35,499 bases of DNA, taken from a virus. Positions 1-7,585 of the stretch are shown in pieces. A program made the translations under genes and the position numbers. The stretch covers positions 1 through 35,499 of the IMG/VR virus record IMGVR_UViG_3300025137_000120; one strand, given 5' to 3'. Every line of letters starts with the position of its first letter. The first letter of the stretch is position 1. The notes beneath the pieces were generated by a model. That model worked only from the letters and a program-made list of their open reading frames with translations. It made no database searches and was not told the DNA's origin.

Positions 1-233
1 TGACTAATTATAACTGCGGCTTTACCATCTACATTGACTGGCATAGATTCTGACCATTTTAAAAATACTCTTTGGCCTGATTGGATATTTAATACCTCAT
101 CTCCGACTGCGAGTACTAATCCTGGTTTATTACCTTTATCAATCGCTTCGGTAAGTATTATACCACCTGCTGATTGTTCTTCTTTTTCTGTTTCAGCAAC
201 TAAAACGTTGTTGCCTAATACTTGAATTCCCAT
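1..233 (-). CDS. groES: Co-chaperonin GroES-like protein (partial, C-terminus outside window)
   Basis: Reading from the ATG at 233 gives about 77 residues before the window edge. The mobile-loop region contains SAGGIILTEA, followed by G-LVLAVGDEV and, near the edge, GKAAVII, which is the order seen in GroES. T4 supplies gp31 in place of host GroES so that GroEL can fold the capsid protein; I infer the same role here, but this sequence looks closer to ordinary GroES than to gp31. The start is supported by AGGAG seven bases upstream. The gene begins 17 bases after the CCA end of the tRNA-Ala, so both probably come from one transcript that tRNA processing would cut. The gene is incomplete only because the window ends. 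Confidence 0.85.
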   Translation of the reverse strand, partial: MGIQVLGNNVLVAETEKEEQSAGGIILTEAIDKGNKPGLVLAVGDEVLNIQSGQRVFLKWSESMPVNVDGKAAVIIS

Positions 234-249
234 ATTATTCTCCTATAAA

Positions 250-325
250 TGGTGGAGCTGGAGGGGATCGAACCCACGACCTACGCGTTGCAAACGCGTC
301 GCTCTCCCTACTGAGCTACAGCCCC
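250..325 (-). tRNA. tRNA-Ala (anticodon UGC), CCA encoded
   Basis: The minus strand folds as a full cloverleaf: acceptor GGGGCTG with CAGCTCC, D-arm GCTC/GAGC, anticodon stem ACGCG/CGCGT around the loop TTTGCAA (anticodon TGC), and a T-arm with TTCGATC. The T-stem has one apparent U-U mismatch. Discriminator A is followed by an encoded CCA at 250-252. The first ten bases overlap the 3' end of the upstream primase-like gene, whose stop codon lies inside the tRNA. Confidence 0.95.
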
Positions 326-1236
326 TGATTTCTAAATACAAATTCGATTGCACGATCTGCCTCTTTTTCCATATCACGTTTTAAATACCAATTACCTGTT
401 TCATTATCTAGAGTTCTGCAGATATGCGCAACCTCTTTTGATGTAATTGGATATCCTTTATTCAAAGCATTACCTGCCGTTGAAACCATTATCTTATACA
501 TTTGTGAATACCAACCGGTACCTTGTATAGCTTTATATTCGTTAACTTGTTTCTTATTTACAAATGGACAATCATCATAATTAGTCCAACTATAAGAAGT
601 ATTTTTTAATTGATTCTTTCTGTGTTCGATCAATCCCTTCTTTATACCCTCGGGTAATCTATCAAAGAAGTTTTCCGATTGTTGAAAATAAGGATGTGAT
701 TCTAATAAACTGCCGACGTCCATAACATCACCATCATGACTAAAAATAAAATTGTTAGAGTTTTTATATTTAGCAGGTATGTAATACATCCTAGATAAAT
801 CTTTAGTTTGTGCATCAGCGATTCCACCGATTTCTTTATTAAGTGCAAACCAGAAGTGTTTGATTTCATCTTTTTCTACCCATCTATCTAAAGGAAAAAC
901 TAATCTAAAACGAGGTTTATCAGTAGTAGAAGAAGCAGTAGAATAGCAAACATATCTAAATTGTTCATATTTTTTCTCTATATCTTTTATGTTGCCTACA
1001 AAATCATCAACATCGAGAATACCAAAACCGCCCCAAGAAACCACGTTATCGTTAGCACGAGTACTATCAGGCAAATATGTAGCAGGACTGATAAGAGGAG
1101 CTTCAGATTTAGTAGGGTATTTTGTAGACTCTGCGAGCCTATATAAGATGGACTCGAACTGATCGAACGATTTGTAGTCCATTCTTTTATCCGTTTGGTT
1201 ATCATAGATGTTATTAAAAATCGTACAAGATACCAT
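316..1236 (-). CDS. Putative archaeo-eukaryotic-type primase-like replication protein
   Basis: This 306-residue protein has features of AEP-superfamily primase/RepB-like domains. There is a hydrophobic-D-x-D motif (LDVDD, Asp75 and Asp77), then a segment with SSTTDKPRFRLVFPLDR around residues 102-118, then DLSRMYYIP around 146-154, the usual order of the catalytic and nucleotide-binding motifs. The last 60 residues form a helical PriCT-like tail. Only the motifs are seen; primase activity is inferred. It starts with a good Shine-Dalgarno (AAGGAAATT before ATG) and overlaps the MazG-like gene by 23 bases. Its TAG stop lies inside tRNA-Ala. T4 itself uses gp61 as primase, so this may be a second or replacement enzyme; it could also be a non-catalytic relative. 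Confidence 0.6.
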   Translation of the reverse strand: MVSCTIFNNIYDNQTDKRMDYKSFDQFESILYRLAESTKYPTKSEAPLISPATYLPDSTRANDNVVSWGGFGILDVDDFVGNIKDIEKKYEQFRYVCYSTASSTTDKPRFRLVFPLDRWVEKDEIKHFWFALNKEIGGIADAQTKDLSRMYYIPAKYKNSNNFIFSHDGDVMDVGSLLESHPYFQQSENFFDRLPEGIKKGLIEHRKNQLKNTSYSWTNYDDCPFVNKKQVNEYKAIQGTGWYSQMYKIMVSTAGNALNKGYPITSKEVAHICRTLDNETGNWYLKRDMEKEADRAIEFVFRNQGL

Positions 1237-1618
1237 AATTTCCTTCGTGATCTGGACCTTCCCAACCTTCAGGTTTGATTAGATCTGGTAAGCCCAGGGG
1301 GTTAGGTCTTGTTTCTTTAACACCGACTTGTTTTTTCATATTAGCTTTTAGGACTTCGTCCCATGCTTTATGACCATCGATATTGAAAGCGTCTAAAGTT
1401 CCAATTGCAACAACGCATATATCTATTAGTGCATCGACTGTTTCTTCTGAGTCAATGTGATACGCTGCAGATTGTAGTTCGTTGAATTCTTCTTCAATGA
1501 ATTTAATTCTAAATTTTAGATATTCTAATTGCTGATCTGCTGTAGCATTTTTCATCCATTTATGTACACCATATTTGGATTGCATTTTATTAATATCTTT
1601 TACCCAATCCTGACTCAT
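1214..1618 (-). CDS. MazG-like / PRA-PH-like NTP pyrophosphohydrolase
   Basis: A 134-residue, mostly helical protein with IEEEFNEL around residues 40-47 and DALIDICVVAIGTLDA around 62-77. This acidic EExxE...D pattern binds Mg in the all-alpha NTP pyrophosphatases (MazG, HisE, dUTPase-2). The C-terminal part, GWEGPDHEGNYG, resembles small phage proteins usually named phosphoribosyl-ATP pyrophosphohydrolase-like. The expected role is hydrolysis of (d)NTPs or alarmone-type nucleotides in the host cytoplasm, but the substrate cannot be read from sequence. Its start codon overlaps the stop of the Sm-like gene (TAATG), so the two are translationally coupled. Confidence 0.75.
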   Translation of the reverse strand: MSQDWVKDINKMQSKYGVHKWMKNATADQQLEYLKFRIKFIEEEFNELQSAAYHIDSEETVDALIDICVVAIGTLDAFNIDGHKAWDEVLKANMKKQVGVKETRPNPLGLPDLIKPEGWEGPDHEGNYGILYDF

Positions 1619-1923
1619 TAGACGATGATTCCTGTATTCGATGCTGCTGATAGATCAATTGAGCTAAAAGCTGCTTGGTGTTGTTTCAATAGATCTTCTA
1701 CTGGATCAACCATAAACATTACAAATTTAAGATCTATTTCTATACCATCTTCTGATCCTTTCGTGTAAGGCATAAACGGCATAAATCCTAGTTTGCCTTC
1801 GCCAGCTGGTATAAGAACAATTGCATCTTTAAAGATGATTGTATCAGTATCAATTCCATTTAGATCTACATTCGCGATAATTTCTTCGCCAGATGTAAGT
1901 CTCATTAGTTTAATATTTTTCAT
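1618..1923 (-). CDS. Sm/LSm-like small phage protein (paralogue 1)
   Basis: A 101-residue protein opening with MRLTSGEEIIANV, then a beta-rich stretch with VLIPAGEGKLGFMPFMPY, a layout like the short strands of Sm-fold proteins. It is clearly related to the protein at 17508-17912: both share the LxxGExIIAxV start, a central aromatic (F/W)P(F/Y)(T/S)K segment and a PV(E/D)E-rich helix. An RNA-binding or RNA-chaperone role is inference from the fold. It has its own early-type promoter, with a leader of about 16 bases and a GGAG Shine-Dalgarno, so it heads the operon that continues through the MazG-like and primase-like genes. Confidence 0.6.
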   Translation of the reverse strand: MKNIKLMRLTSGEEIIANVDLNGIDTDTIIFKDAIVLIPAGEGKLGFMPFMPYTKGSEDGIEIDLKFVMFMVDPVEDLLKQHQAAFSSIDLSAASNTGIIV

Positions 1924-1945
1924 ATATTTCTCCGTATAGTGGTAT

Positions 1946-1974
1946 ATTATACCATAGTTTTAGTGTGATGTAAA
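1946..1974 (-). promoter_or_regulatory. Early-type sigma70 promoter for the Sm-like/MazG/primase operon
   Basis: Minus-strand TTTACA (1974-1969), 17-bp spacer, TATAAT (1951-1946), with GGGGG just before the -35. The -35 lies inside the 3' end of the UDG-like gene. This fits the GTTTAC/TATAAT pattern of T4 early promoters. Confidence 0.8.
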
Positions 1975-2280
1975 CCCCCTAATTTCGTTAATCACTTTGG
2001 GTTCTAGATCTGGATCATTCCACATACGGTTTAATCCACTAGGGTGGGGTACTTTTAAATGTTTTATATTATGTTTGTCAAAGTATTTAGCTACGATATT
2101 TCCCATAGCTATTACTCTTAATCCTTTAATTTGTTCTAGATGATCTGGGTCTGAGATGTTAGTCCATGTCCAATCTTTTAGATTAGCTTCTATTGACCAT
2201 TTAGTTATCCTCTTTATTGTCTGGGACTTATTTGGCGGATTCTTTCCTGGCTCTGTCCCTACGTATATAGCTCTCGTCAT
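1960..2280 (-). CDS. Miniature uracil-DNA-glycosylase-superfamily-like protein
   Basis: About 106 residues from the ATG at 2280; a longer reading would need a TTG start inside the gp43 stop region. The N-terminus has YVGTEPGKNPPNKS, like motif A of UDG-superfamily enzymes (GxxPG). The C-terminal region has VIAMGN and then KVPHPSGLNR, matching the HPSxxNR DNA-intercalation motif. The protein is about half the length of usual UDGs, so activity is uncertain. It follows gp43 directly, one base after the polymerase stop, suggesting a function in base-excision or in sensing uracil during replication. No Shine-Dalgarno is obvious, so expression probably depends on coupling to gp43. Confidence 0.55.
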   Translation of the reverse strand: MTRAIYVGTEPGKNPPNKSQTIKRITKWSIEANLKDWTWTNISDPDHLEQIKGLRVIAMGNIVAKYFDKHNIKHLKVPHPSGLNRMWNDPDLEPKVINEIRGFTSH

Positions 2281-2281
2281 A

Positions 2282-4804
2282 TTATTCAAAAAATAAGTCC
2301 AATGTCATTTGTGGACTAGATGTCCAGCCAATAGGTTGTAAAATAGCTTCGATAGCATCTAAGAATGTCTTTTCGAATTGTAATTCTTTATCGATGTATT
2401 GTTCTAATCCAAATTCTTCTGGTAAGTAATCTGGGAAAGCAATAACATTTTCTTTAAGAGGATTAGGTTGCTTTAGGTAAATAAACTTTAGCTTATCGCC
2501 ATTTCTTAAGTTTGGATATTTGGTTAGATCTAGATCTTGCTTTTTCTTGTTATAAAGTAAAGCACCACGTACGTGAATAGGTGTGCCTTTCTTATAAATC
2601 GTAGCCGAATCTGCATAGCCAGTAATGTTGTTCGCGCCACGCGGGAAGGCAATTTGATATGGTGGTAAAGAAAAGAAATGTTCTTTGAATTGTTTAATTG
2701 CTTTCTGAACAGTTTTCTGATCTTCTGATATAATAACTTTGAATGTTTCTTTTAAAGCTTCTCTGCAAACTTCAGGTGTAGAACTTTTGTTAGCTTCTAC
2801 GCCAATGGTTTTAATCTTTGGTACTTTATATCTTACACCTTCGTTATCTATTACATTTAGAATATATCTTTTCTTAGCTAGGTAGATGCCACGATCTGCT
2901 ATAACCTCTCTAGACATAACCATTTTGTTTTGGAATCCACCAAACTTATCGTAGAATTCTTGGTAAGCTTTTACGAATACAGGTTCTAGTTTATCTTTTG
3001 AAACAGTATCTAGGAAGTCTACGCTATTCTTAGGATTAAATTTATTTACTAGATCGCCTAGTCCAACGTATAGTGAATCTGTATCGATGGTAATAACATA
3101 ATCTTTCTTAGTTGATAATAGTTTATTTAGGTATTCATTAATTGCATTTTCACCCCATCGGATAATAGCTTGGCCAGATAGTGTAATAGCTTCTGCAATT
3201 CTTTGGTCGAAGAACCTGAAGTAACGGTTACCAAGAGCACCATAAAGAGAGTTAAGTAGAATCTTGATAGACATTTGCCTATTTTCTGCAAGAGATATCT
3301 TTCTTTGTAAATCAAATATGTCTTGTTTATCTTCTGTCTTTTGTAGCTGTTGTTGATATTTGATCATATCTTTTTTAACAGTAACACGTTCTGTGTACAT
3401 CTCTTCGATGATCTTAGGCAGTACGCCTTGTTTAGAAGTATCGAAGTGTTGACCACCAGCTGCAATGCCAGTGTTATCTGGTCTGTTAATATTAGGTTTA
3501 GATAAGACTGTTTCTACATCTAGTTCTGGACTATATTCATTCTTAATAGTTTCTGGTGACATATTAAACTGCATAATGATAGATGGATATAGGGAGTTTA
3601 AATCGAAACTAACTACATGTTCATGCATACCAATATATGGTTCTTTGACATGACCCCCAGGATAATTACCTTTCTCTGAATCTTTTGGGAAAGGAACTAT
3701 AATGTTATCTTGGTATAGATCACGGTAGATAATAGAATCCCATATTGCAGTAGTACCAAACGTATCTGAATAGTTAACACCACCACGATAAGCCATAGTC
3801 ATAGCTAATGTAATTAATCCCATTTTATCTTCGAAGCGATCGACTAATTCTACATCTTTGATATTATAATCAATAAACTTTTGGTGATCTGCTTTGTAAA
3901 GATTATATAGAGAACCATGTTCTTCGTAGGATAGTTTCTTTTCGCCAAGTACTACGTGAGCAATATTATTAAGCGAATATGATTCTTGTTGACCATAAGC
4001 ATAACCAAACTTCTTGAATACTTCCATATAATCCATTTGGGATATACCTTGGAATTCGAATGTTTCATCACGGTTTGCAGACTTGTAAGCTATTCTAGCT
4101 TCTCTACGTTCTACCATTCCCCAAGGAGAAAGCTTTTTGATATTCTCTTCGCCGAGGTCAGGCCCAAATACTCTACGAATACGATTGACCAGATAAGGTA
4201 TATCGAAGAACTTAGAGTTCCAGCCGGTTATAACATCAGGTGTATGCGAGGGTGTAGCCCAGTGATTAATAAAGTCTATTAGTAATTCTTTTTCATCTGC
4301 GCACTTTTTGTAAACTACGCGATTTGTTTTCATGATTGCTTTTGATACATCGTAATCGCCTAAGCCCCAGACATAATAGGTATTGTCTATATTATTTTTA
4401 AGACAAATAGCAGTTACGGTCTTAGCAGCTTCTGCAGGTTCTGGGAAGCCATCATCGGATTGAACTTCTATATCGATTGTTGTTACGTTAATTTTAGATC
4501 TATCGAATTCTATTTCACCAGGGAATAGATCATTGACTAAGCAGGCTTGGTGTCTGGTATTGCCAAAGATATGTCTGCCGGCTACATACTGGTTTTCTTG
4601 GATCCAGTTTTTAGCATCTCGCATCGATTCGAATTGAACAGGAGCAACAGGTTTCCCATCGAGAGATTTCCATTTGCTTGCTTTGTTAGTTCCTACGAAG
4701 AGTGTAGGTTTGTATTTGATTTTCTTTTGTACACGTTTACCATTTTCTATACCTCTGTAGAGAAGCATATTACCATAACGAGACACATTTGTGTAAAAAT
4801 TCAT
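2282..4804 (-). CDS. gp43: Family B DNA polymerase (T4 gp43 homologue)
   Basis: Replicative polymerase of 840 residues (T4: 898) with 3'-5' exonuclease. Exo I is TTIDIEV (Asp111, Glu113), Exo II WNSKFFDIPYL (near 195-205), Exo III YNIKD (313-317). Pol motif A is DLNSLYPSII (Asp401), motif B KILLNSLYG (514-522), motif C IDTDSLY (574, 576). The last residues, QMTLDLFFE, match the clamp-binding PIP pattern QxxLxxFF, as expected for docking on gp45. The N-terminus aligns with T4 gp43 (NFY...G...), so the ATG at 4804 is the right start. Its promoter leaves only six bases between TATAAT and ATG, so the mRNA should be nearly leaderless and lacks the T4-type leader operator. Confidence 0.98.
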   Translation of the reverse strand: MNFYTNVSRYGNMLLYRGIENGKRVQKKIKYKPTLFVGTNKASKWKSLDGKPVAPVQFESMRDAKNWIQENQYVAGRHIFGNTRHQACLVNDLFPGEIEFDRSKINVTTIDIEVQSDDGFPEPAEAAKTVTAICLKNNIDNTYYVWGLGDYDVSKAIMKTNRVVYKKCADEKELLIDFINHWATPSHTPDVITGWNSKFFDIPYLVNRIRRVFGPDLGEENIKKLSPWGMVERREARIAYKSANRDETFEFQGISQMDYMEVFKKFGYAYGQQESYSLNNIAHVVLGEKKLSYEEHGSLYNLYKADHQKFIDYNIKDVELVDRFEDKMGLITLAMTMAYRGGVNYSDTFGTTAIWDSIIYRDLYQDNIIVPFPKDSEKGNYPGGHVKEPYIGMHEHVVSFDLNSLYPSIIMQFNMSPETIKNEYSPELDVETVLSKPNINRPDNTGIAAGGQHFDTSKQGVLPKIIEEMYTERVTVKKDMIKYQQQLQKTEDKQDIFDLQRKISLAENRQMSIKILLNSLYGALGNRYFRFFDQRIAEAITLSGQAIIRWGENAINEYLNKLLSTKKDYVITIDTDSLYVGLGDLVNKFNPKNSVDFLDTVSKDKLEPVFVKAYQEFYDKFGGFQNKMVMSREVIADRGIYLAKKRYILNVIDNEGVRYKVPKIKTIGVEANKSSTPEVCREALKETFKVIISEDQKTVQKAIKQFKEHFFSLPPYQIAFPRGANNITGYADSATIYKKGTPIHVRGALLYNKKKQDLDLTKYPNLRNGDKLKFIYLKQPNPLKENVIAFPDYLPEEFGLEQYIDKELQFEKTFLDAIEAILQPIGWTSSPQMTLDLFFE

Positions 4805-4810
4805 AAGTAT

Positions 4811-4839
4811 ATTATACCATAATTTAACGAGGATGTAAA
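4811..4839 (-). promoter_or_regulatory. Early-type promoter of gp43, adjacent to the start codon
   Basis: TTTACA (4839-4834), 17-bp spacer, TATAAT (4816-4811), preceded by a G run. Only six bases separate the -10 box from the ATG at 4804, placing transcription start at about the start codon. Confidence 0.8.
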
Positions 4840-4850
4840 CCCCCTAATTC

Positions 4851-4884
4851 AAAAAAGGTGGAGGAGAGTTTCCCCTCCTCACCC
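4851..4884 (-). terminator. Rho-independent terminator downstream of the Hsp20/small membrane gene operon
   Basis: On the minus strand GGTGAGGAG pairs with CTCCTCCACC (one bulged base) around a GGGAAACT-type loop, followed by six T. It separates the Hsp20 operon from the gp43 promoter immediately downstream. Confidence 0.85.
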
Positions 4885-4899
4885 AAGTTTTCTAATTGC

Positions 4900-5034
4900 T
4901 TAATTAAGTGTTGCTAACCAAATTAATGCAGGAGCTGTACCAATACATACTCCAAACACCAATGTAGCTTGTAACGCGTCAATTAAGGTCTTAGCGATTT
5001 CATGTTCAGCCACGTAGGCTTTTATTTTTGTCAT
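4900..5034 (-). CDS. Small single-pass membrane protein (44 aa)
   Basis: An ATG at 5034 with GGAG eight bases upstream opens 44 codons ending in TAA at 4900. The first 22 residues are polar and charged (MTKIKAYVAEHEIAKT...). Residues 23-43 are a hydrophobic helix rich in V, I, L, A, G and W, ending LATLN. It lies between Hsp20 and a strong terminator, so it is the last gene of the Hsp20 transcript. I do not recognise the family. A role in membrane or lysis timing is possible but unsupported. Confidence 0.65.
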   Translation of the reverse strand: MTKIKAYVAEHEIAKTLIDALQATLVFGVCIGTAPALIWLATLN

Positions 5035-5090
5035 GATTTATCTCCAGTAAAAAGTTTTTACACCATCTACTGAGTGTCGCTAATTGAGAA

Positions 5091-5546
5091 TTACCCTTTC
5101 AGGAATTCTTTCTTTGTTGATGCCCCAGCAGACCCTATTTTGATCTCCCTAGGACGCTTCTCTTCTGGAAGTTCTACCCTAGCATACACTACAAGTATTC
5201 CATCACTAAGATCAGCACCGTCGATTACGACAAATTCAGAGAGGCGGAAGCTCTTCTCGAATTTGCGGGACGATATACCCTTATACGCGAATTCGCGGTC
5301 ATCCTTAGCCATCTCACCTTTAACCTTGAGAATCCCATCTTTGACCTCAACTGATATGTCTTCTTGTCGAAAACCAGCTAATGCCATTTCGATTAAAAAT
5401 TTCTCTTCATCGATCTTCACCACATTATGTGGCGGATAGTTATCTCCTGGTGATTTCCCTGCAGAGTGAATCCTCTCCAGCTCGTCTAATAAAGGCTCAA
5501 AGCCTACGAATAAAGAACGCGGTACGTTCATTGTATTTCTTACCAT
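5091..5546 (-). CDS. hsp20: Small heat-shock protein Hsp20 (alpha-crystallin family)
   Basis: 151 residues with an alpha-crystallin domain at about 40-130. Visible marks are the ALAGFRQEDI segment (55-64), DGILKVKGE (70-78), the second G-x-L site DGILVV (115-120), and a C-terminal I-x-I anchor (IKI, 135-137). Small Hsps hold unfolded proteins in soluble form without ATP; in T4-like marine phages they are common and probably help virion protein folding, alongside the GroES at the window edge. A strong AGGAGG lies eight bases before the ATG. A TATAAATA late promoter lies 66 bases upstream, so expression is probably late, with capsid production. Confidence 0.95.
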   Translation of the reverse strand: MVRNTMNVPRSLFVGFEPLLDELERIHSAGKSPGDNYPPHNVVKIDEEKFLIEMALAGFRQEDISVEVKDGILKVKGEMAKDDREFAYKGISSRKFEKSFRLSEFVVIDGADLSDGILVVYARVELPEEKRPREIKIGSAGASTKKEFLKG

Positions 5547-5611
5547 ATTTAGTTCCTCCTATAAATAGCAAGGTTATTTAGAGCCGGTCCAATACCGCAC
5601 TCTTTCAGTTA

Positions 5612-5619
5612 TATTTATA
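5612..5619 (-). promoter_or_regulatory. T4-type late promoter (TATAAATA) for hsp20
   Basis: Exact TATAAATA on the minus strand between regA and hsp20, with no -35 box needed. Transcription would begin near 5606, giving a leader of about 60 bases. Confidence 0.7.
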
Positions 5620-5624
5620 CAGGT

Positions 5625-6053
5625 TTAATCTTTAGATTGATTATTACCAATATTATATTTTGGACATAATTCCCACTCGACTTTTTCTTTAAAAGGTATT
5701 ACCTTTATTTGTCTAAGCGGAGCTACGTCCTTAGCTTGGGAAGGTTTCACCATAGTGACTAATCCCCAATCAGATAACAGAGTAGTAATTGTATTCCTAC
5801 GCTGTACATCATTCTCTATCAAATTAGATGGCTTACCATCTAATAGAAATAATTCTTTGAAGTGGACAATAAAGTATCTTCCTTGTTTATGCAATATATG
5901 GCATGATTGGAATAGTTTATTATCTTTTCGTGATGCGACCCCGATACGAGTAAGTGTTTCTCTGATTTTTAAAAAATCATCGGGTTCGTTTATTGTGACT
6001 TCCAACATATCGTTGGGAGTCCATGGTCTAATTTCATTATTTTGTTCTTCCAC
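5625..6053 (-). CDS. regA: RegA translational repressor
   Basis: RegA binds ribosome-binding sites of early phage mRNAs and represses their translation. The match to T4 RegA is direct: MLEVTINEPDDFLKIRETL, then LFQSCHILHKQGRYFIVHFKE, and WELCPKYNIGN at the end. The reading shown starts at GTG 6053 and has a 16-residue extension compared with T4. An ATG at 6005 (MLEV...) aligns exactly with the T4 start and may be the real one, though no strong Shine-Dalgarno precedes it. The GTG form overlaps gp62 by 17 bases. Position after gp62 and before gp43 is as in T4, with hsp20 and a small gene inserted in between. Confidence 0.95.
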   Translation of the reverse strand: MEEQNNEIRPWTPNDMLEVTINEPDDFLKIRETLTRIGVASRKDNKLFQSCHILHKQGRYFIVHFKELFLLDGKPSNLIENDVQRRNTITTLLSDWGLVTMVKPSQAKDVAPLRQIKVIPFKEKVEWELCPKYNIGNNQSKD

Positions 6054-6417
6054 CTTTAGTCATCCTCAGTTTTATTTGTTTAATTTGATCGCCAGTAAGA
6101 AGAGATAATATAGACTTTGCTTTTTCATTGCTATATCCATAATGTTTCTTAATGCAATCCAAATCTTCAATCTCCGATGGTTTAACCCATTTGGAGAATC
6201 TTTTTTTCTTTGTTATTATATTTATAAAAAAATCGTTTTGAAGACGGTTATCTAGGTGGTGGTTTACATTCATTTCATTCGCATATAGAACAGTATCTTT
6301 AAAATGAGATAACGTTCTATTTACTAAAAATGGTTGATATGCTTTTTCAGTTACATCATCTACAATTAAATCTTTTTTAGTAAAGTTAATTGCATTTATA
6401 AAATCAAATGGATTCAT
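6037..6417 (-). CDS. gp62: Clamp-loader small subunit (gp62)
   Basis: About 126 residues from the chosen start (MNPFDFINAINFTKK). The pattern of VNRTLSHFKDTVLYANEMN, followed by KKRFSKWVKP and a C-terminal basic tail, is that of gp62 in marine T4-like phages, which is shorter than T4's 187 residues. With gp44 it opens the gp45 clamp and loads it on primer-template DNA. ATGs at 6453 and 6426 are in frame, but starting there would overlap the upstream gene more and add residues (MTGMKPVEGMEK) unlike the family start; GGAG lies just before the chosen ATG. It overlaps the preceding gene by about 14 bases and runs into regA. Confidence 0.88.
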   Translation of the reverse strand: MNPFDFINAINFTKKDLIVDDVTEKAYQPFLVNRTLSHFKDTVLYANEMNVNHHLDNRLQNDFFINIITKKKRFSKWVKPSEIEDLDCIKKHYGYSNEKAKSILSLLTGDQIKQIKLRMTKGGRTK

Positions 6418-6649
6418 CTTCTCCATACCTTCCACGGGTTTCATTCCCGTCATAATTTAATTCAGTCATACTTTTTTGCTTAATTTTTTGGTCAAAATTG
6501 TCATCGACTTCGTTTCTATACTTAGTCTTATATTTATTTAGTTCATCTGTAAGAACACCAATGCGGGCATAAGCTGCCTGCAATTGTCCTTGTATTTCTT
6601 TTACCGTACTTTCCATAATCTGTATTTCGTTCAATGCGTGAATAGACAT
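6404..6649 (-). CDS. Small coiled-coil protein between gp44 and gp62
   Basis: 81 residues. The first 50 (LNEIQIMESTVKEIQGQLQAAYARIGVLTDELNKYKTKY) show a heptad-like pattern typical of a short coiled coil; the rest is polar and probably disordered. ATG follows the gp44 stop with no gap (TAAATG). I do not assign a function; the position inside the clamp-loader operon, seen also in marine relatives as far as I recall, suggests an accessory role in replication or a structural partner of gp44/gp62. Confidence 0.8.
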   Translation of the reverse strand: MSIHALNEIQIMESTVKEIQGQLQAAYARIGVLTDELNKYKTKYRNEVDDNFDQKIKQKSMTELNYDGNETRGRYGEDESI

Positions 6650-7585
6650 TTAGTTAAACTCCGTATTTGCCATTACCTCTGTTAAACATGCCACAAGATT
6701 CAATTCATGATCTGCGACAAAACTATTTTTATATTGGTAATCAGCTAAGATAAGAACGAGTTGTGGTATAGATTTAGCATCGACATAATCATACATTGTG
6801 TCATATAGCTTTCTAAATATAGCAGCTGGTTCGCTATCCATATTGTCTGCAACCCATTGTCTCATCTTTCTGAAGTCTTTCATCTTAAGAAACCTAATTA
6901 GATCGTCTATAGAATCATCAGATAAATTAACCAATACACCAGTATCTATACTACCACCAGACCCATAGCGCTGCAATTCATTAATAACCCTACGCCAATC
7001 TGGCATATGTTTCATAATAAGTTCTGCTAGTACTTGTTTCTCATAATGAACGTCGTTCATTTTAAGAATCATTTCACAACGATTTAAGAATTGTTTACAT
7101 AGATCAGGCATATCTTTTTTGGCTACGTTAAATTCTATAACAGTACACCTAGAATGCAAGGGTTGAATTATCCTATTCTTAAAGTTGCATGTCAGAATAA
7201 ATCTGCAGTTCGAAGAGAATTCTTCTATGAACCCACGTAAAGCTGGTTGGGTGGATTGTGGATTTAGGTAATCCGCTTCATCGAGTATTACGACCTTATA
7301 TCCACCCGAGAGAGAAACAGTGCTTGCGAACTGTTTGATTTTATTTCTTAAGGTATCAATATTACCTTCTTCTGAACCATTCACGATTAGAAAATCTAAT
7401 CCTAGTTCATTGCAAAGTGCCTTAGCAACTGTAGTTTTCCCCACGCCGGCCGTGCCGGTTAGAAGCATATTGTGTAAGTCACCTCCGTTAACAATTTGCT
7501 CGAACGTTGCTTTTATGTGGGAAGGCAAAATTACCTCTGCAATAGTAGCTGGTCGATATTTCTCGACCCATAAAAATTCTGTCAT
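6650..7585 (-). CDS. gp44: Clamp-loader ATPase large subunit (gp44)
   Basis: 311 residues from the chosen start (MTEFLWVEKYRP), a typical AAA+ clamp-loader opening. Walker A is GTAGVGKT (44-51), Walker B VVILDEADY (98-106), and the arginine-finger SRC motif is in LHSRCTVIEF. ATP hydrolysis drives loading of gp45. The ATG at 7585 overlaps the TGA of the upstream gene (ATGA), the usual coupling; an in-frame ATG at 7597 would only add MGST. The gene is followed at once by the coiled-coil protein and gp62. Confidence 0.97.
   Translation of the reverse strand: MTEFLWVEKYRPATIAEVILPSHIKATFEQIVNGGDLHNMLLTGTAGVGKTTVAKALCNELGLDFLIVNGSEEGNIDTLRNKIKQFASTVSLSGGYKVVILDEADYLNPQSTQPALRGFIEEFSSNCRFILTCNFKNRIIQPLHSRCTVIEFNVAKKDMPDLCKQFLNRCEMILKMNDVHYEKQVLAELIMKHMPDWRRVINELQRYGSGGSIDTGVLVNLSDDSIDDLIRFLKMKDFRKMRQWVADNMDSEPAAIFRKLYDTMYDYVDAKSIPQLVLILADYQYKNSFVADHELNLVACLTEVMANTEFN

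Noticed and set aside
5560-5567. TATAAATA on the plus strand before regA
   Set aside because: It points away from hsp20, into the 3' ends of regA and gp62, and no plus-strand gene follows, so it is likely chance.
6219-6226. TATAAATA inside gp62 on the minus strand
   Set aside because: It is inside a coding region with no good leader geometry; a handful of such 8-mers are expected by chance in AT-rich DNA. The same holds for the copies at 15993-16000, 18146-18153 and 32775-32782.
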